From Vogesella urethralis (GTDB lineage: Bacteria > Pseudomonadota > Gammaproteobacteria > Burkholderiales > Chromobacteriaceae): a DNA stretch of 64,000 nucleotides. Positions within the stretch are counted from its first letter, which is position 1, and each line of letters opens with the position of its first letter. Location: the NCBI RefSeq assembly GCF_007644045.2, contig NZ_VMDW02000129.1:47098-111097 (forward strand), written 5' to 3'. The notes beneath the pieces are model-generated. The model was not told the DNA's origin. It saw nothing but the letters and a program-made list of their open reading frames with translations, and did not search any database. The position numbers and the translations under genes are program-made. Shown piece by piece: positions 7,934-19,082 of the stretch.

Positions 7934-8374
7934 ATGCAAGGCAGATGCTTGTGCGGTGCGGTAAGTTACCGGTTTCGCGGCCAACCCTATCACGTTACCC
8001 ATTGTCATTGTGCGTCCTGCCGCAAGGCCAGCGGCGCCCCGTTCGTTACCTGGTTCACCGTGCGCAGCATCGACCTGCAGTGGCAGGGAGAGCTGCGGTT
8101 GTACCATTCGTCGCTGGGCGTGAAGCGCGGCTTCTGCCCACAGTGCGGCACCACGCTCAGCTACCGTACCGAAGACGCACCGGACGAAATCGACATTACC
8201 GCCGCCACGCTGGACCAGCCTGAGTTGCTGGTGCCGGAAGACCATACCTGGACCGACCAGATGCTGCACTGGGTGCGCAGCAGCATTTTTCCGCTACTGC
8301 CGGCGCACCCGCGCCACCGTCAGGCTCAGAGCAGGGCCGTGGGCGAGACCAGTACGCCGTCTTCGTCGGCGTAG
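7934..8374 (+). CDS. GFA / CENP-V family zinc protein
   Basis: The family takes its name from glutathione-dependent formaldehyde-activating enzyme, though most members have unknown activity. The 146-residue product has the expected zinc ligands: CLC (residues 5 and 7), CHCASC (24, 26, 29) and CPQC (68, 71). The ATG at 7934 was chosen over an upstream start because AAAGGGGGG lies 5-11 bases before it and the family begins with GRCLCGAV. A possible -10 (TATAGT) lies at 7892-7897. Its last 49 bases overlap the 3' end of the convergent rraA gene, so the final residues (an STPSSSA tail) may be a recent extension. Confidence 0.85.
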   Translation: MQGRCLCGAVSYRFRGQPYHVTHCHCASCRKASGAPFVTWFTVRSIDLQWQGELRLYHSSLGVKRGFCPQCGTTLSYRTEDAPDEIDITAATLDQPELLVPEDHTWTDQMLHWVRSSIFPLLPAHPRHRQAQSRAVGETSTPSSSA

Positions 8375-8805
8375 AGCCAGTGCCCGGGGGTGAAGTCCAC
8401 GCCGCCGAAATTCAGCACCAGGTCGCGGGTGCCCTCGTTGCGCTTTACCGATTTCTTCGGGTTGGTGTCCAGCGCACGCACGCCCAGCGGCAGCGCCGCG
8501 ATGGCAACCGAATCGCGGATGCAGCCGTAAATCACCACGCCTTCCCACTGGTTCTTCACCGCCAGTTCGGCAATCTGGTCGCCCAGCAGCGCGCAGCGTA
8601 GCGAGCCGCCACCGTCTACTACCAGCACCTTGCCGGCGCCGGCTTCGCTCAGTACCTCGCGCACCAGCGTGTTGTCTTCGTACAGTTTCAGGGTGACGAT
8701 CTGGCCGGCAAAACGCGCCTTGCCGCCGTAGCTTTTCAGCATCGGTTGCAGCACGGCTACCTTGCCCTCATTGGCGTCGTACAGGTCGGTGGTCAGAAAG
8801 CTCAT
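8326..8805 (-). CDS. rraA: RraA-family protein (RNase E regulator / HMG aldolase-like)
   Basis: RraA binds RNase E and lowers its activity in E. coli; close relatives are 4-hydroxy-4-methyl-2-oxoglutarate/oxaloacetate aldolases. The 159-residue product matches RraA length and shows [18 protein letters not shown] and GCIRDS, including the Arg and Asp of the aldolase site. Sequence alone does not separate the regulatory from the enzymatic role. The 3' end overlaps the convergent GFA gene. It lies downstream of the DegP-like gene but is separated from it by an intrinsic terminator. Confidence 0.85.
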   Translation of the reverse strand: MSFLTTDLYDANEGKVAVLQPMLKSYGGKARFAGQIVTLKLYEDNTLVREVLSEAGAGKVLVVDGGGSLRCALLGDQIAELAVKNQWEGVVIYGCIRDSVAIAALPLGVRALDTNPKKSVKRNEGTRDLVLNFGGVDFTPGHWLYADEDGVLVSPTALL

Positions 8806-8862
8806 GGTTTCTCCTTTGTGTCATGATGTTGGCCGCCTGGCCGTGTGCCCGGCCTTGGCGGC

Positions 8863-8888
8863 GAAAAAAAAGCCGCCTGGCGGCGGCT
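8863..8888 (-). terminator. intrinsic terminator of the DegP/MucD gene
   Basis: On the minus strand AGCCGCC, a short loop and GGCGGCT are followed by a run of eight T. It starts 6 bases after the protease stop codon. Confidence 0.85.
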
Positions 8889-8893
8889 GGAAA

Positions 8894-10372
8894 TCAGTTC
8901 ATGCGCAGCGGCACGAACAGTGTGCTGTCGCCGCGCCTTACCAGTAGCGCGATATTGCCGCGGGCGTCGTTCAGCGCTTTCTCGAAGCCTTTCACGGTGG
9001 TGACCTCGGTCTGGTTCAGGCCGATGATGATGTCGCCGTGTTGCAGGCCGGCACGCGCCGACAGGCCTTGCACCTTCTGCACGAACAAGCCGCCGCGGAT
9101 GCCCAGCTCTTCGCGGTCGGCCACCGATAGCTCGGACAGGGTCAGGCCCAGTTTGCCGAACTGGTAGCTCTGCGGTTGCTCCGGCTGTGCCTGCTCCGGC
9201 TGCGCCTGGCTTTGCTCGGCGGCCAGCTCGGCCAGCGTGGCTTCCACGTTCTGTTCGCTGCCCTTGCGCCATACGCCCAGCTTGATGCGGGCGCCAGGTG
9301 GCTGGTCGCCCACCATGCGTGGCAGGTCGCGCGAGCTTTCCACCAGCTGGCCGTTCAGGCGCAGGATGATGTCGCCGATCTGGATGCCGGCGCGGCTGGC
9401 CGGGCCGGATGGCTCCACGCGGACCACCAGCGCGCCGCGGGCGCGGTCCAAGCCGAAAGACTGCGCCAGTTCTTGCGTCACTTCCTGGATATGCACACCC
9501 AGCTGGCCACGGCTGACCTTGCCCTTGGCTTTCAGCTGGTCGGCTACTTTCATCGCCAGATCGATCGGGATGGCAAACGAAATGCCCATGAAACCGCCGC
9601 TACGGCTGTAGATCTGCGAGTTGATGCCGATGACTTCGCCCTTCAGGTTGAACAGCGGGCCGCCGGAGTTGCCCGGGTTGATGGCGACGTCGGTCTGGAT
9701 AAACGGCACGTAGCTTTCGTCGGGCAGACTGCGGCCTTTGGCCGAGACGATGCCGGCAGTGACGGTGTTTTCAAAGCCGAACGGCGCGCCGATGGCAGCC
9801 ACCCATTCGCCTACTTTCAACTCGTCCGGGGTGCCGGTCTTGACGGTGGGCAGGTTGGCCGCGTCGATCTTCAGCACGGCCACGTCGGTACGTTTGTCCA
9901 GGCCCACCAGCTTGGCGCGCATTTCGCGCTTGTCGGTCAGCATGACCTTGATCTGGGTGCTGCCGGTGACCACATGGGCGTTGGTGAGGATGTAGCCGTC
10001 TTCGGTAAAGATGAAGCCGCTGCCGAAGGACACGCTTTCTGATGGTGGCGGCGTTTCCTGCTGCTGGTTGGGGTTGGGCATGTAGCGGCGGAAAAACTCG
10101 TAGAACGGGTCGTCTTCCGGTACCGCGTACGGGTTGTCGCTCTGGCTGGTGCGCGTTTCAGCGCGCATGGCCTGGATGTTGACCACGGCGGGGCCTTCGC
10201 GCTCAACCAGCTGGGTAAAGTCGGGCAATAGCATGGCCACGCTGCCGTCCGATTTGGCGGGTACGGCAACGGTGACCCCCTTGTCGTCCTTGAACAGGGC
10301 TTCGATTTTGCCGCAGCCTCCCAGCGAGACGGCTACGGCGGTGATGAGGGCCAAGCGTGTGCAGGCGTTCAC
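8894..10372 (-). CDS. DegP/MucD-type periplasmic serine protease (Do family)
   Basis: These trimeric or larger envelope proteases/chaperones degrade misfolded periplasmic proteins. The chosen GTG start at 10372 has AAAGGA 8 bases upstream and begins with a signal sequence ending in LGGC (residues 17-20), which looks like a lipobox, so the protein may be a lipoprotein rather than freely periplasmic. The catalytic triad is visible: His133 in LTNAHVV, Asp163 in RTDVAVLKI and Ser236 in GNSGGPL. Two PDZ domains follow (around 280-370 and 400-485), separated by a QAQPEQAQPEQPQ linker. A longer in-frame reading from an ATG further upstream would add a hydrophilic stretch before the signal and is less likely. 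Confidence 0.9.
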   Translation of the reverse strand: MNACTRLALITAVAVSLGGCGKIEALFKDDKGVTVAVPAKSDGSVAMLLPDFTQLVEREGPAVVNIQAMRAETRTSQSDNPYAVPEDDPFYEFFRRYMPNPNQQQETPPPSESVSFGSGFIFTEDGYILTNAHVVTGSTQIKVMLTDKREMRAKLVGLDKRTDVAVLKIDAANLPTVKTGTPDELKVGEWVAAIGAPFGFENTVTAGIVSAKGRSLPDESYVPFIQTDVAINPGNSGGPLFNLKGEVIGINSQIYSRSGGFMGISFAIPIDLAMKVADQLKAKGKVSRGQLGVHIQEVTQELAQSFGLDRARGALVVRVEPSGPASRAGIQIGDIILRLNGQLVESSRDLPRMVGDQPPGARIKLGVWRKGSEQNVEATLAELAAEQSQAQPEQAQPEQPQSYQFGKLGLTLSELSVADREELGIRGGLFVQKVQGLSARAGLQHGDIIIGLNQTEVTTVKGFEKALNDARGNIALLVRRGDSTLFVPLRMN

Positions 10373-10445
10373 CTGGGCAATCCTTTTCAATGCGTTGGTC
10401 GCGCCCGGCGGGCGACGACAGTAAAAATCAATCGGCAGGCGATCA

Positions 10446-11078
10446 TCATAGCGGTTTTGCCGGATATTCGCAGAGGTCTGCAATCACGCAGCGCTCGCAA
10501 TCGGGTTTGCGCGCCTTGCAGACGTAGCGTCCGTGCAGGATAAGCCAATGATGCGCGTCCTGTTTGTACTCGGCGGGCACAAAACGTAACAGTTTGTCCT
10601 CTACTTCACGCACGTCCTTGCCCGGCGCCAGCCGGGTGCGGTTGCTGACACGAAAGATGTGGGTGTCTACAGCGATGGTGGGGTGGCCAAAGGCGGTATT
10701 CAGCACCACGTTGGCGGTTTTGCGGCCAACCCCGGGCAGCGCTTCCAGCGCCTCGCGGTCTTCCGGCACCTCGCCACCGTGCTGTTGCAGCAGGATGCGA
10801 CAGGTTTCGATGCTGTTCTTGGCCTTGGTACGGTACAGGCCGATGGTCTTGATGTATTCCTCCAGCCCGGCCACGCCCAGCGCGTACATCTTGTCCGGCG
10901 TCGGTGCTACCTGGAATAGCACGCGGGTGGCCTTGTTGACGCCGACGTCGGTGGCCTGCGCCGACAGCAGCACGGCGATCAGCAGCTGGAACGGCGTGGC
11001 GTACTCCAGCTCGGTGGTGGGGTGCGGGTTGTGGGCCTGCAGGCGGGCAAAGATTTCCTGGCGTTTCTGCTTGTTCAT
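10446..11078 (-). CDS. nth: endonuclease III (Nth), DNA N-glycosylase/AP lyase
   Basis: Nth removes oxidised pyrimidines in base excision repair. The 210-residue protein has the helix-hairpin-helix LPGVGRKTANVVLNTAFG with catalytic Lys120, the VDTH Asp138, and the C-terminal [4Fe-4S] ligands Cys187, 194, 197 and 203. The start at 11078 forms ATGA with the rsxE stop. nth at the end of rsx/rnf operons is a conserved arrangement, probably reflecting shared Fe-S chemistry. Confidence 0.95.
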   Translation of the reverse strand: MNKQKRQEIFARLQAHNPHPTTELEYATPFQLLIAVLLSAQATDVGVNKATRVLFQVAPTPDKMYALGVAGLEEYIKTIGLYRTKAKNSIETCRILLQQHGGEVPEDREALEALPGVGRKTANVVLNTAFGHPTIAVDTHIFRVSNRTRLAPGKDVREVEDKLLRFVPAEYKQDAHHWLILHGRYVCKARKPDCERCVIADLCEYPAKPL

Positions 11079-11779
11079 GGCGCGGGGCTCGCTTCGGCGT
11101 CGGGGGCAGGGTGGGTCGCGGTGGCGGCACGCTGGCGCGCACGGGCGTCCAGCACGTTCTTGCCGGCAATCAGCAGCGCCAGGCCAAGAAAGGCGCCCGG
11201 CGGCAGCATCAGCAGCAGAAACTGGTAATCCGGGCCGGCCAGGTGCAGCGTCAGCTGCTGGCCGATGGGGCCGAACAGCTTGTCGGCGCCGGCCAGCAGC
11301 GTGCCCTTGCCCAGCAGCTCGCGCAGCGCGCCCAGTGCCACCAGCACGCCGGTGAGGCCCAGCCCCATCATGGCGCCGTCCCACGCCGCCTCGCGTACCG
11401 GCTGGCGCGAGGCAAACGCCTCGGCGCGTGCCATCACGATGCAGTTGGTGGTGATCAGCGGGATGAAGATGCCCAGCACCAGATACAGCTCGTGCAGCCA
11501 GGCGTTCATGGCCAGGTCCACGCAGGTAACCAGGCTGGCGATGATCATGATGAACACCGGGTTGCGGATATCGTGTGGCACCCAGTGGCGCACACTGGAT
11601 ACGGTGGCGCTGGACAGCGCCGTCACCAGTGTAGTGGCCAGGCCCAGCGCCAGCGCGTTGACCATGTTATTGCTGATGGCCAGCACCGGGCACAGGCCCA
11701 GCAGCTGCACCAGGCCCGGGTTCTGTTGCCACAGGCCCTTACGGCTGATGTCTTGCCAGACAGAAGGGGTGTTACTCAT
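11075..11779 (-). CDS. rsxE: electron transport complex subunit RsxE/RnfE
   Basis: RsxE is an integral membrane subunit of the Rnf/Rsx ion-pumping electron-transfer complex. The 234-residue product has about six membrane segments and the GLCPVLAISN and PLITTNCIVMARAEAFA motifs shared with RsxA. The start at 11779 overlaps the rsxG stop by ATGA; an upstream in-frame ATG would add 59 non-homologous residues read across rsxG and is rejected. Confidence 0.94.
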   Translation of the reverse strand: MSNTPSVWQDISRKGLWQQNPGLVQLLGLCPVLAISNNMVNALALGLATTLVTALSSATVSSVRHWVPHDIRNPVFIMIIASLVTCVDLAMNAWLHELYLVLGIFIPLITTNCIVMARAEAFASRQPVREAAWDGAMMGLGLTGVLVALGALRELLGKGTLLAGADKLFGPIGQQLTLHLAGPDYQFLLLMLPPGAFLGLALLIAGKNVLDARARQRAATATHPAPDAEASPAP

Positions 11780-12396
11780 GGTTGTCCTTGCAGCAGGCGC
11801 GCTTGCGCCGTGCGGTAGTAATCGCTGCAGCGTGCCACCGCAGCGCTGACGGCGCGGGCGGAGATGGTGGCGCCGCTCACATAATCGGTATCGCCGCCGT
11901 CCTTTTTCACCGCCCAGCGGCTGGTGGCCGGCTTGCCGGCAAACTGGCGCGCCCACGGGCTGACGGCCAAGTCGATGTAATCGCCCAACCCCGGCGTTTC
12001 GCGGTGGCTGACCACGCGCACGCCCTGCACCGTGCCGTCACGGGCGATGCCGACCAGCAGCTCGATGCGGCCACCGTAGCCGTTGGGGGCGGCGGCTTCC
12101 ACCACCACGCCGCTGAGCTGGCCGTTACGGCGGGCCAGGTAGACGTTGGCCGCATCGCGCTGTGCCAGTTGCTGTGCGATGGCCGCCGGCAGCGCTACCG
12201 CGCTGGTGGCCAGGTTGTTGTCGAAACTGTCAGCCGGCAAAGCCTGCGCCAACAGCGCGGCGCGGGTGGCGGCTTCGTTGGCGGCCACTTGCTGGTGGGT
12301 GGCCAGCCAGGTGCCGGCCAGCAATAGCGTGGCCGTGGCGGCAAAGGCGGCTAGCGTCAGCGCACTACGGCGTGCCTGGGCAGCTGCATTACGCAT
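11776..12396 (-). CDS. rsxG: electron transport complex subunit RsxG/RnfG (flavoprotein)
   Basis: RsxG carries covalently bound FMN on a periplasm-facing domain anchored by one N-terminal membrane helix. The 206-residue product shows that helix (near residues 11-30) and the SGATISA flavinylation motif (174-180, Thr177 as the probable attachment site). It overlaps rsxD by 8 bases and rsxE by 4. Confidence 0.94.
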   Translation of the reverse strand: MRNAAAQARRSALTLAAFAATATLLLAGTWLATHQQVAANEAATRAALLAQALPADSFDNNLATSAVALPAAIAQQLAQRDAANVYLARRNGQLSGVVVEAAAPNGYGGRIELLVGIARDGTVQGVRVVSHRETPGLGDYIDLAVSPWARQFAGKPATSRWAVKKDGGDTDYVSGATISARAVSAAVARCSDYYRTAQARLLQGQP

Positions 12397-13414
12397 GGCG
12401 GCCCCCTTTGCGGCCGAACACGCGCGGCTGGGTGGTTTGGTCGATGAAGGGCACCGCCATATTCATGATCAGCACGGCAAACGCCACCGCGTCGGGGAAG
12501 CCACCGAACACACGGATCACCACTACCAGCACGCCCACCAGAAAGCCGAAGATCAGCCGGCCCAGCGGCGTGGTGCTCCCGCTGACCGGGTCAGTAACGA
12601 TAAAGCCGGCCGCCAGCAGGGTGGCGCCGTTGAGCAGATGGAATAGCGGGCTGGCGTAGTGTGCCGGCTGCCACAGCCACAGCGGCAGGCTGACGGCCAG
12701 CACGCCGGCCAGCATCGCCAACGGCGTGCGCCACGGGATCAGTTTCTGCTGCCACAGCCACAGGCCGCCCAGCGCCCACGCCAGCGCCACCCATTCGCCA
12801 CCAGCATTGCCCCAATGGCCGAAGCGCGGCTGTTGCAGCAGCTGGCTAACCGTTTGCCCGCCCTGCAGCAAGCCGGTTTTCAATACGTCGAGCGGTGTGG
12901 CGCTGGAGATGGCATCCAGGCTACTGCCGGCGGGCAGCGTGTGGGTGAAGATCCACTGCAGCTGCGCCGTGGCGTCCAGTGCCGCCAACGGTGTGCCCCA
13001 GGCCGCCATCTGCGCCGGGAACGACACGATCATCACCGCAAAGCCGACCATGGCCGGGTTGAACGGGTTGTTGCCCAGCCCGCCGTACGCCTGCTTGCCC
13101 AATACGATGGCAAACAGCGTAGCCAGCACGATCATCCACCAGGCGCCCAGCGGCGGCATCGACAGCGCCAGCAGCCAGGCAGTCACCACCGCCGACAAGT
13201 CGGCCAGCGCCGGTGCCACCGGGCGGCGGCGCAGATGCAGCACGGCGGCCTCTGCCGCCAGCGCGGTAACGGTCGCCAGCAGCAGCTGCACCAGCACGCC
13301 GGGGCCAAAACAATAGGTGGAGACGGCAATGCCGGGCAGTAGCGCCGCCAGTACTTTCAGCATCACCCGCGACACGGTGACGGGGCGGGCGATATGGGTA
13401 GCGTGAATGCTCAT
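12389..13414 (-). CDS. rsxD: electron transport complex subunit RsxD/RnfD
   Basis: RsxD is a polytopic membrane subunit with covalent FMN, thought to take part in ion translocation. The 341-residue product has eight or more hydrophobic helices, the GGLGNNPFNPAMVGFA block and the flavinylation motif ISSATPLD (Thr173). The start overlaps the rsxC stop by 4 bases. Confidence 0.94.
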   Translation of the reverse strand: MSIHATHIARPVTVSRVMLKVLAALLPGIAVSTYCFGPGVLVQLLLATVTALAAEAAVLHLRRRPVAPALADLSAVVTAWLLALSMPPLGAWWMIVLATLFAIVLGKQAYGGLGNNPFNPAMVGFAVMIVSFPAQMAAWGTPLAALDATAQLQWIFTHTLPAGSSLDAISSATPLDVLKTGLLQGGQTVSQLLQQPRFGHWGNAGGEWVALAWALGGLWLWQQKLIPWRTPLAMLAGVLAVSLPLWLWQPAHYASPLFHLLNGATLLAAGFIVTDPVSGSTTPLGRLIFGFLVGVLVVVIRVFGGFPDAVAFAVLIMNMAVPFIDQTTQPRVFGRKGGRHA

Positions 13415-15654
13415 GGTGCGGGGTCTTTCTTGGCCTCGGCAGCCGCCGCCTTGCGGGCGGCAGCGCGGGCCATCGCGGCTTCGATGGCAGCTTTTTTGGC
13501 GTCGTCGATGCCGGTTTGCGGCGCCGGGGCGGTGGCCGGGCTGTCGGGGTTGGCCGCAGTAGTGTTATCCGCTTGCGCTGCCTGTGCAGCAGCCTTGCGG
13601 GCGGCAGCGCGGGCCATCGCGGCTTCGATGGCGGCTTTTTTGGCGTCGTCGATGCCGGTTTGCTGTGCCGGGGCGGTGGCGGCGCTGTCGGGGTTGGCCG
13701 CAGCCGTGTTATCGGCTTGTGCAGCCTGGGCGGCCGCCTTGCGGGCGGCAGCATGGGCCATCGCGGCTTCGATGGCGGCTTTCTTGGCGTCGTCGATACC
13801 GGTTTGCGGCGTCGGCGCGGTGGCTGGGCTAGCCGGGTTGGCCGCAGCAGTGTTATCCGCTTGCGCCGCCTGGGCGGCGGCCTTGCGGGCAGCGGCGCGG
13901 GCCATCGCGGCTTCGATAGCGGCTTTCTTGGCGTCGTCGATGCCGGTTTGCGGCGCCGGGGCGGTGGCGGCGTGGTCGGGGTTGGCCGCAGTGGCGTTAT
14001 CCGCTTGCGTGGCCTGGGCTGCAGCCTTGCGGGCGGCGGCACGGGCCATCGCGGCTTCTATCGCAGCTTTCTTGTTGTCGTCCAGTGCGCTGGTGTGCGC
14101 TTCCGGTAGCGGCTGGGCGGCTTTCTGGGCGCTGGCACGCGCCAGCGCAGCGGCAATGGCCGCTTTCTTGGCATCGTCGCCGGTGCCAGGGGTGGCCGCT
14201 ACCGTGGGGGCGGCCGGGGTGCTGGCTGCCAGCTTGATGGCTTGCTCGGCGGCGCGGGCAGCCAGGCGCTCGGCTTTTTCGGTTTTGTCGCGTTCGATAC
14301 GGAACTGGCGGAATTCGTGACGCTGGCGCGCCAGGGTGGCGCTTTTCTTGTCGCGCTCGGCGGCCCAGATCTCGCTCTTGGCAAAGCGGTAGTAGTCCAC
14401 CAGCGGGATCTGGCTGGGGCACACATAGCTGCAGGCACCGCATTCGATGCAGTCGAACAGGTGGCGTTCTTGCGCTTTGCCGAACTGGCGCGATTTGGCA
14501 AACCAGAACAGGTCCATCGGTTGCAGCTCGGCCGGACACACGCTGGCACAGTCGCCGCAGCGAATGCAGGCTTGCTCGGCCGGGCGCGGCGGGAACAGCG
14601 CGGCGCTCTTGGCGATCAGGCAGTTGCCGGCTTTGGGCAGGCCGGCGGCCAGGTCGGGCAGGGTGATGCCCATCATCGGGCCGCCCATGATCACGTCGGC
14701 GTTCGGGTCGCTGATGCCGGCCTGCTGCAGCAGCCAGGCCAGCGGCGTGCCGATGGCCACTTCGTAGTTGGCCGCACGGGTGACGGCGCCGGTAACGGTG
14801 ACGATGCGGCTGAGCAACGGCTCGCCGTGCAATACGGCGCGGGCGATGGCGTACAGCGTGCCTACGTTCAGGCACTGCACGCCCAGGTCGGTGGCGCGTG
14901 TGCCGTGCGGCACTTCGATGCCGGTCAGGATGCGGATCAGCTGCTTGGCGCCGCCGCTGGGGTATTTGGTGGGGATGGTCACCACGCGGTACGCGGTGCC
15001 GGCGCAGGCGGCCTGTATGGCGGCGATGGCTTGCGGCTTGTTGTCTTCGATGCCGATCAGCACCTCGCCGGCTTGCAGCGCATGCGCGGCGATGCGGATG
15101 CCGTCCACAATGCCGGCGGCGCGCTCGCGCATCAGCAAGTCGTCGCAGCTGATGAACGGCTCGCACTCGGCGCCGTTTACCACCAGCGTGGCCAGCTGGC
15201 TTGCGGCCAACTTCAGGTGGGTGGGGAACACCGCGCCACCAAGGCCGACCACACCCATGGCCTGCAGGTGCTGTCGCAGCGTGGCGGCGTCGGTTTGCTG
15301 CCAGTCCAGCGGCTGGCGCGGCAGCCATTCATCCAGCCCGTCCGGCTGCAGGGTGAGGGTGTCTACCGGCAGGCCGGAGGGGTGGGCAAACGGGTGCGGG
15401 CCGATGGCGATGATGGTGCCCGACGTTGGCGCGTGCACGGCGGCCGACAGGCGGCCATCCGGCTCGGCCAGGGTTTCGCCCTTGCGCACGCGCTGGCCCA
15501 CGGCCACGGTAGGCCGCGCGGCATTGCCCACGCTTTGCGCCAGCGCGATGTGCAGCAGCGGCGGCAACGGCAGCGCCTGGATCGGGCTACCGGTGGCGGC
15601 GTCTTTGTGCTGCGGCGGGTGGATACCGCCGTGGAAGTCGTACAGCCGGCTCAT
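13411..15654 (-). CDS. rsxC: electron transport complex subunit RsxC/RnfC with long Ala-rich repeat tail
   Basis: RsxC is the peripheral cytoplasmic subunit carrying the NADH/FMN site and two [4Fe-4S] clusters. The start at 15654 (ATGA overlap with rsxB) gives 747 residues. An N-terminal region with FHGGIHPP and [11 protein letters not shown] is followed by ferredoxin motifs [12 protein letters not shown] (near 363) and [12 protein letters not shown] (near 398). After about residue 520 the protein becomes a 48-residue Ala/Lys-rich repeat. Such tails are known in RnfC but vary in copy number. The 886-residue reading that begins inside rsxB has no support. Confidence 0.94.
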   Translation of the reverse strand: MSRLYDFHGGIHPPQHKDAATGSPIQALPLPPLLHIALAQSVGNAARPTVAVGQRVRKGETLAEPDGRLSAAVHAPTSGTIIAIGPHPFAHPSGLPVDTLTLQPDGLDEWLPRQPLDWQQTDAATLRQHLQAMGVVGLGGAVFPTHLKLAASQLATLVVNGAECEPFISCDDLLMRERAAGIVDGIRIAAHALQAGEVLIGIEDNKPQAIAAIQAACAGTAYRVVTIPTKYPSGGAKQLIRILTGIEVPHGTRATDLGVQCLNVGTLYAIARAVLHGEPLLSRIVTVTGAVTRAANYEVAIGTPLAWLLQQAGISDPNADVIMGGPMMGITLPDLAAGLPKAGNCLIAKSAALFPPRPAEQACIRCGDCASVCPAELQPMDLFWFAKSRQFGKAQERHLFDCIECGACSYVCPSQIPLVDYYRFAKSEIWAAERDKKSATLARQRHEFRQFRIERDKTEKAERLAARAAEQAIKLAASTPAAPTVAATPGTGDDAKKAAIAAALARASAQKAAQPLPEAHTSALDDNKKAAIEAAMARAAARKAAAQATQADNATAANPDHAATAPAPQTGIDDAKKAAIEAAMARAAARKAAAQAAQADNTAAANPASPATAPTPQTGIDDAKKAAIEAAMAHAAARKAAAQAAQADNTAAANPDSAATAPAQQTGIDDAKKAAIEAAMARAAARKAAAQAAQADNTTAANPDSPATAPAPQTGIDDAKKAAIEAAMARAAARKAAAAEAKKDPAP
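13423..14090 (-). repeat. 144-bp tandem repeat (48 residues) within rsxC
   Basis: The unit begins with [19 protein letters not shown] and ends with a Pro-rich [13 protein letters not shown] linker. Four full copies and one partial copy are visible. The period is exactly 144 bases, judged from the recurring GGTTGGCCGCA at 13548, 13692, 13836 and 13980. Between copies the differences are mostly single codons, for example MAR/MAH and DSA/DSP/ASP. The helical [17 protein letters not shown] part would form a charged amphipathic helix with a flexible spacer. Confidence 0.93.
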
Positions 15655-16214
15655 GGCTTCACCGCCTTGATCGGAATGGTGGGGTAGCGCCATTTCCAGT
15701 TGGTGAGGTCGGTGCCGTGCGGAATCATGCGGATGCAGTCCACCGGACAGGGCGCCAGGCACAGCTCGCAGCCGGTGCATTCGCTGGCGATGACGGTGTG
15801 CATCTGCTTGGCAGAACCCAGAATGGCATCCACCGGACAGGCCTGGATGCAAAGCGTACAGCCGATACAGGTGGCTTCGTCTATCAGCGCCACCGCTTTC
15901 GGTTTGGGCTGCGCGGCGCCGGCGTCGAACGGTTTGAAGTCTACGCCCAGCAGCTCGGCCAGCTTGCGGATGCCGTCTTCGCCGCCCGGCGGGCATTTGT
16001 TGATGTCTTCCTCGCCGCTGGCAATGGCCTCGGCGTAGGGGCGACAGCCCGGGTGGCCGCACTGGCCGCACTGGGTCTGCGGCAGGATGTCGTCGATTTT
16101 GTCGACCAGCGGGTCGGCGTCCACCTTGAAGCGTACCGACGCGTAGCCGAGGATGGCGCCCAATAGCAGCGCCAGCGCCACCATCACCAGCAGCGCGTAA
16201 AGCAGGGTTGTCAT
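15651..16214 (-). CDS. rsxB: electron transport complex subunit RsxB/RnfB (Fe-S protein)
   Basis: RsxB relays electrons through several Fe-S clusters. The 187-residue product has one N-terminal membrane helix (residues 4-24), a cluster motif CGQCGHPGC with a further Cys (49, 52, 57, 74), and two ferredoxin-type motifs, [12 protein letters not shown] and [12 protein letters not shown]. It overlaps rsxA and rsxC by 4 bases each. Confidence 0.95.
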   Translation of the reverse strand: MTTLLYALLVMVALALLLGAILGYASVRFKVDADPLVDKIDDILPQTQCGQCGHPGCRPYAEAIASGEEDINKCPPGGEDGIRKLAELLGVDFKPFDAGAAQPKPKAVALIDEATCIGCTLCIQACPVDAILGSAKQMHTVIASECTGCELCLAPCPVDCIRMIPHGTDLTNWKWRYPTIPIKAVKP

Positions 16215-16792
16215 CGTGTCAGGCCTCCGAAGCCCATGAAGGCCAGGCTCATCAGCGCGGCAGTAAGCAGCGCGATGGCGTTGCCCTGGAACGGCGCCGG
16301 GATGTCGGCACCTTCCAGGCGCTCACGCATGGCGCCAAACAGGATCAGGATCAGGGTAAAGCCCAGCGCGCTGCCAAAGCCGAATACCAGCGATTCGGCA
16401 AAGCTGTGCTGCAGCTGGGCGTTGAGCAGCGGAATGCCCAGTACCGCGCAGTTGGTGGTGATCAGTGGCAGGTAGATGCCCAGCACCTGGTACAGCACCG
16501 GGCTGGTTTTGTGGATCACCATCTCGGTGAACTGCACGATGCCGGCGATGATGACGATGAACGACAGTGTACGCAGGAATTCCAGGTTGGCCGCGATCAG
16601 CAGCTGGTTCACCAGATGGCTGCTGCCGGCAGCCAGCGTCAGCACAAAGGTGGTGGCGGCGCCCATGCCGATGGCGGCTTCCAGCTTTTTGGAAACGCCC
16701 ATGAAGGGGCAAAGGCCCAGTATCCGGACCAGCACCACGTTGTTGACGAGCACGGTGCTGACCAGGATGAGCAGATAATGTCCGAGGTCCAT
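16211..16792 (-). CDS. rsxA: electron transport complex subunit RsxA/RnfA
   Basis: RsxA is the first gene of the seven-gene operon and encodes a six-helix membrane subunit homologous to RsxE. The 193-residue product shows [17 protein letters not shown] and [12 protein letters not shown], the two inverted-topology motifs with the Cys residues proposed to hold a membrane Fe-S cluster. A sigma-70 promoter lies 30-58 bases upstream. Confidence 0.95.
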   Translation of the reverse strand: MDLGHYLLILVSTVLVNNVVLVRILGLCPFMGVSKKLEAAIGMGAATTFVLTLAAGSSHLVNQLLIAANLEFLRTLSFIVIIAGIVQFTEMVIHKTSPVLYQVLGIYLPLITTNCAVLGIPLLNAQLQHSFAESLVFGFGSALGFTLILILFGAMRERLEGADIPAPFQGNAIALLTAALMSLAFMGFGGLTR

Positions 16793-16821
16793 TGCGGGGG
16801 AGGGGTGGCGTTAATGGCGGG

Positions 16822-16850
16822 ATTATCCTAGTTCACCGGTACCGCTTCAA
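16822..16850 (-). promoter_or_regulatory. sigma-70 promoter of rsxABCDGE-nth
   Basis: On the minus strand the -35 TTGAAG, a 17-base spacer and the -10 GATAAT precede rsxA. A copy of the 11-mer GGTTGGCCGCA lies 15 bases upstream of the -35, at 16866-16876. Confidence 0.7.
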
Positions 16851-16921
16851 CCTTCATTGCCGCAGGGTTGGCCGCAAGGTGTGCTGGCATAGGCCCTGCG
16901 TGCGCTGTCTGCCGGGCCGAA

Positions 16922-16960
16922 AAGAAAAATGCCGCGCGGTGATTGCAGCACGCGCGCGGC
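16922..16960 (-). terminator. second intrinsic terminator downstream of acs
   Basis: On the minus strand GCCGCGCG pairs with CGCGCGGC and is followed by ATTTTTCTTTT. It lies about 85 bases past the acs stop, behind a first terminator, and insulates the rsx promoter. Confidence 0.7.
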
Positions 16961-16996
16961 CAAGGAGGGTAAAACAGTACTTCTGCAAGGAACATC

Positions 16997-17038
16997 AAAA
17001 AAACAAGGGGTGGCCAACCCGCCGTGGCGGGCTGGCCA
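16997..17038 (-). terminator. intrinsic terminator of the yjcH-actP-acs operon
   Basis: A 13-bp stem is formed by TGGCCAGCCCGCC and GGCGGGTTGGCCA, with one G-T pair. Eight bases later comes a run of seven T. It starts 6 bases after the acs stop. The stem contains part of the recurrent GGTTGGCC motif. Confidence 0.65.
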
Positions 17039-17044
17039 GGTACA

Positions 17045-19012
<1,968 letters not shown>

Positions 19013-19037
19013 AGTGGCTCCTTAATTATCTCTTCTT

Positions 19038-19065
19038 GGTTGGCCGCACCGCGAACGGTGCGGCC
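19038..19065. repeat. GC-rich hairpin between actP and acs containing the 11-mer motif
   Basis: GGCCGCACCG, a CGAA loop (TTCG on the transcribed minus strand) and CGGTGCGGCC form a perfect 10-bp stem. The 11-mer GGTTGGCCGCA occupies 19038-19048 and overlaps the left arm. There is no T run on either strand, so it is not a standard terminator. It could stabilise the 3' end of actP mRNA or lower acs expression relative to actP. Confidence 0.75.
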
Positions 19066-19082
19066 AGTGCTACGGGTAGGGC

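Noticed and set aside
13423..14090. CRISPR-like periodicity
   Set aside because: The repeated units are 144 bp, in frame and coding (rsxC tail), with no unique spacers.
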